From: Endomicrobium proavitum
Lineage (GTDB): Bacteria > Elusimicrobiota > Endomicrobiia > Endomicrobiales > Endomicrobiaceae
DNA length: 64,000 bases
Reading direction: 5' to 3'
NCBI RefSeq assembly: GCF_001027545.1
Contig: NZ_CP009498.1
Coordinates: 1-64,000, forward strand
The position numbers and the translations under genes are program-made. Numbering within the stretch: the stretch's first letter is position 1; each line of letters begins with the position of its first letter. The notes beneath the pieces were generated by a model. That model ran no database searches and was not told where the DNA came from. It saw only the letters and a list, made by a program, of their open reading frames with translations. Positions 61,644 through 64,000 of this stretch are shown one piece after another.

Positions 61644-63258
61644 TCGCATTAACAATTTTTTCAGCGGTTTCTTTACTAAAGCCGACAGCTTTTATGTCGG
61701 CTTTTTTTATTGCGCTGTATCTTAAAAACTCTTCAAAAGATTTTGCGTAATATTTGTTGTCGTATCTCGCTTTGTTTTCAATTAGAAATGAATGATTGCC
61801 GTTTTTTATTGTGTGAGTTGTTGTTATGTAAGGGCTTTTATATACGTTAACAGCATCGCGCGGCTGCGCGGCCTTTGCGTATATAAATCCGGCGGATAAA
61901 ATTAATCCTGAAAATAAAAATCGTTTTTTATCTTTAAATGAAAATAATGAGAAAGCAAACAAAAAATATAAAGTCATTTTAATTATGTCCGGCTTTGCAA
62001 CGTTTATAGCTGCATATTTAAATTGCGCAAAAAATTCCGTTAAAAATATTACGGCTTGCGTTATAAGAGAAATTACATATGCCAGCCCTTCGGCGGGTAT
62101 GCGGGAAATAAAAGTAAGAAAGTAAAATATTATTCCAAGCGCAAGCATAATTCCTATGGCGGGCACTATAATTATGTTTGACACAAACGAGATAAGCGAA
62201 ATCTTGCCGAAATAATACATGCATATTGGAATAAGTAAAATTTGAGCTGAAAGCGTTACCGCAAAAGTTTCGCATAAGAATTTTAGAATAGGGTTGTTAA
62301 CGCTTTGAAACAATGTCATAATTTTAGAATAAAAATAAACTATGCCTATCGTTGCAATGTAAGACATTTGAAACGACGCGCCGAAAAGTTGTTGAGGTTG
62401 GGCAATAAGTATTAATAACGCAGATAACGCCAGCGAGTTATATATTAGCGGTTCTCTGTCTAAAGCAAGCGATATTAACATGCAGGAAAACATTATTACC
62501 GCGCGCATTACAGGCGGCTGCGCTCCCGTTATAAGCGCATACAAAAATAAAAACGGTATGCACAAAAGATAAGCTTTTTTAAGAGAAAATCCTAGAAGTT
62601 TAAACAGAAATAAAAATATAACGCTTACATAAGCTACGTTTAAACCGCTTACTACCAAAATATGCATTAATCCTGCGTCTATAAAATTGTCCCTTGTTTC
62701 TTTTTCCAAAGAGCTTTTGTCGCCCACAATTATAGGCTTTAAAATTTCAGCGCATTTTTTGGAAAAGTACGCGTCAAATTTATTTGATATGTCTTTTTGT
62801 ATAAGCAGAGCGTATTTTTTTATAAAACTTGGTTTTGACGTTATGAATTCAAAATATTTAACGTCAAAGGTAGTGTAGATGTTTTCTCTTGCAAGATACG
62901 TTCTGTAATTAAACAAAAGCGGCAAAGGAGCTTGCAGCGGTATTTTTAAACGCCCTTCTAACGCCAAAACGTCTCCGTAAGAAACGTTATATGCTGCAGG
63001 ACAGTTAACAAGAATTTTTTCGGATATTGTTTTACCGTTTACTTGTGAAGTTTGAAAAATAAATCTTTTTCCGTTTTTTACGGGTTCGGGGTCTGAAATA
63101 ATTTTTCCTTCTATGTTTACATCTGTTTTTGAATTTACCAGGTTTAGCAGCAAACTTTGTTTTTCCGGAGCGAAAAATCCGCAATAATCTAAAGTTATCA
63201 GCGTTAGCGCGTAAATAATGAAAACAGTTATTGCGGGTCTTTTTAGAAGAAGTTTCAT
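61630..63258 (-). CDS. comEC: ComEC/Rec2-like membrane protein without metallo-beta-lactamase domain
   Basis: About 542 residues from ATG 63258; a longer frame begins at a TTG at 63303. An N-terminal OB-like part (about 25-170) is followed by the competence domain (about 180-465) with LMHILVVSGLNVAYVSVIF, ALITGAQPPVMRAVIMF and FGASFQMSYIATIG. Full ComEC proteins of 700-800 residues continue with a metallo-beta-lactamase domain; here about 75 residues follow the last helix, without HxHxDH, so that domain is missing or lost. Such short forms occur in several lineages. A role in DNA uptake remains likely from the competence domain. Confidence 0.85.
   Translation of the reverse strand: MKLLLKRPAITVFIIYALTLITLDYCGFFAPEKQSLLLNLVNSKTDVNIEGKIISDPEPVKNGKRFIFQTSQVNGKTISEKILVNCPAAYNVSYGDVLALEGRLKIPLQAPLPLLFNYRTYLARENIYTTFDVKYFEFITSKPSFIKKYALLIQKDISNKFDAYFSKKCAEILKPIIVGDKSSLEKETRDNFIDAGLMHILVVSGLNVAYVSVIFLFLFKLLGFSLKKAYLLCIPFLFLYALITGAQPPVMRAVIMFSCMLISLALDREPLIYNSLALSALLILIAQPQQLFGASFQMSYIATIGIVYFYSKIMTLFQSVNNPILKFLCETFAVTLSAQILLIPICMYYFGKISLISFVSNIIIVPAIGIMLALGIIFYFLTFISRIPAEGLAYVISLITQAVIFLTEFFAQFKYAAINVAKPDIIKMTLYFLFAFSLFSFKDKKRFLFSGLILSAGFIYAKAAQPRDAVNVYKSPYITTTHTIKNGNHSFLIENKARYDNKYYAKSFEEFLRYSAIKKADIKAVGFSKETAEKIVNATKSL
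61680..61708 (+). terminator. Terminator for the symporter operon inside the comEC coding region
   Basis: AAGCCGACA pairs with TGTCGGCTT around GCTTTTA, followed by seven T. It is 37 bp past the symporter stop and lies within the antisense of the 3' end of comEC, whose codons there encode KKADIKAV. Confidence 0.7.
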
Positions 63259-63308
63259 TTTGGCAATATAAAATTTTGAAATGCTGTTTAGACAAAGATG
63301 CAAAAATC

Positions 63309-63337
63309 TTCAAAAATTATAGCATAAATTGTATAAT
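63309..63337 (+). promoter_or_regulatory. Leaderless-type promoter for thiL
   Basis: TTCAAA (63309-63314), 17-bp spacer, TATAAT (63332-63337). Seven nt separate the -10 box from the ATG at 63345, and no ribosome-binding site lies between. Confidence 0.65.
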
Positions 63338-63344
63338 CTTAAAT

Positions 63345-64000
63345 ATGAGCAATAAAACAATATCGTCCGTTGGCGAATTTGGATTTATAAACATAATAAA
63401 GAAAAAATTTGCTTTGCAGCGGCGCAATAAACAAGTTAGCGTTCCCATAGGCGACGACTGTTTTTGTTTTAAATCCGGCGGCATAAATTTATGCGTTACA
63501 AAAGATATGCTTGTTGAGGACGTTCATTTTAAAAAAGAGTGGACTTATCCTCAAGAACTTGGCGCTAAAGCCGTTGAGGTAAACGTAAGCGACGCGGCTT
63601 CTATGGGCGGCGCGCTGCCGAAATATATTTTTATAGGTTTAGGTTTGCCGCCTGAAACAGATTTTAAATATGTTGAAAAAATATATCAGGGAATTAAAAA
63701 CGCCTGCGCAAAGTATAAAATTTTACTTGCCGGCGGGGATAGCGTAAAATCTGATAAAATTATTATTTCCGTTACCGTTATAGCGGTAGGCGGTAAAAAT
63801 ATTGTTCAAAGAACCGGGGCTAAAGCCGGAGATTTGATAGGCGTTACAAATACTTTCGGCAATGCCGGCGCGGGCGTGGAACTTTTATATAAATACGCGG
63901 GTAAACGCAAATTTAATAAAGAAGAAAAATATCTGATAAAAAAACAAAACAGTCCGCAGGCGCGCTTAAAAGAAGCGGGTAAAATAGCTAAATATTTAAC
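63345..64000 (+). CDS. thiL: Thiamine-monophosphate kinase, 3' end outside window
   Basis: The reading frame starts at ATG 63345 (MSNKTISSVGEFGFI) and runs open to the window edge, about 218 residues. It phosphorylates thiamine monophosphate to thiamine pyrophosphate. Family marks are the metal-binding IGDDCF, VEDVHF, GAKAVEVNVSDAASMGGALP and GGDSVKSD. The gene lies divergent from comEC. Its mRNA is predicted to be leaderless. About one third of the usual length of about 320 residues is missing because of the window boundary, not because of a mutation. Confidence 0.9.
   Translation, partial: MSNKTISSVGEFGFINIIKKKFALQRRNKQVSVPIGDDCFCFKSGGINLCVTKDMLVEDVHFKKEWTYPQELGAKAVEVNVSDAASMGGALPKYIFIGLGLPPETDFKYVEKIYQGIKNACAKYKILLAGGDSVKSDKIIISVTVIAVGGKNIVQRTGAKAGDLIGVTNTFGNAGAGVELLYKYAGKRKFNKEEKYLIKKQNSPQARLKEAGKIAKYL

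Noticed and set aside
1-64000. tRNA and rRNA genes
   Set aside because: I looked for T-arm and anticodon-arm patterns on both strands and found only the tRNA-like end of tmRNA.

Overview
The window is AT-rich DNA from a diderm (Gram-negative-type) bacterium. Outer-membrane traits include a giant autotransporter, OmpA-type proteins, an MCE/Mla lipid transporter and lipoproteins. Together with a complex-I-like group 4 [NiFe]-hydrogenase, a membrane pyrophosphatase, a peptide/amino-acid-fermentation flavour (PaaK-ACT) and Pmp-like repeats, this best fits the Elusimicrobiota, perhaps the Endomicrobiia. That placement is inference from gene content; no rRNA gene is present to prove it.

Layout. 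1-8838: a 2945-residue Pmp-type autotransporter with an OmpA peptidoglycan-binding domain fused after the barrel. 8839-9315: dispersed repeat, terminator and promoter. 9316-10695: CCA-adding enzyme. 10734-17237 (minus strand): queE, queC, queD, murI, an AMIN/amidase_3 cell-wall amidase and a four-helix-bundle gene, then tmRNA, tadA and a YbgC-type thioesterase. 17292-24617 (plus): rpsF-ssb-rpsR-rplI, dnaB, alr, and the lipid transporter mlaE-mlaF-mlaD. 24687-31660: radA, aroC, aroK, a YiiX-like lipoprotein lacking its catalytic residues, an outer-membrane barrel protein, accA, fba and a small membrane protein. 31676-32314: OmpA lipoprotein, followed by two dispersed repeats around a terminator. 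32673-42782: a twelve-gene operon for a membrane-bound group 4 [NiFe]-hydrogenase with homologues of NuoA-D and NuoH-N plus its maturation protease. 42912-50366: a 2484-residue secreted GH81 beta-1,3-glucanase with about fifteen repeat domains and a sorting tail. 50474-53164 (minus): pilin, ACT-like protein, polysaccharide deacetylase, VTE5/DGK1-like kinase and an M50-like protein. 53323-55752: membrane pyrophosphatase. 55816-58371 (minus): recN and nadK. 58446-61643: paaK, tandem-ACT protein, sodium:solute symporter. 61630-63258 (minus): a ComEC-like protein without the metallo-beta-lactamase domain. 63345 to the end: thiL, cut by the window edge.

How the genes work together. The hydrogenase (proton reduction or H2 oxidation linked to ion pumping), the ion-pumping pyrophosphatase and the sodium symporter point to an anaerobic ion-gradient economy. 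The autotransporter, OmpA lipoprotein, Mla system and amidase build and anchor the envelope; the GH81 enzyme attacks external beta-1,3-glucan.

The least explained structure is a family of short palindromic repeats with the framework TGTCAT - stem-loop - ATCCA. The copies differ in stem sequence but keep base pairing. They lie between genes and also in frame inside queE, at the N-terminus of the autotransporter, and probably inside tadA. One composite copy supplies the stop codon of queD and the ribosome-binding site and start codon of queC. A second unexpected pattern is several genes whose -10 box sits 7-8 nt before the start codon with no Shine-Dalgarno sequence, which predicts leaderless mRNAs.
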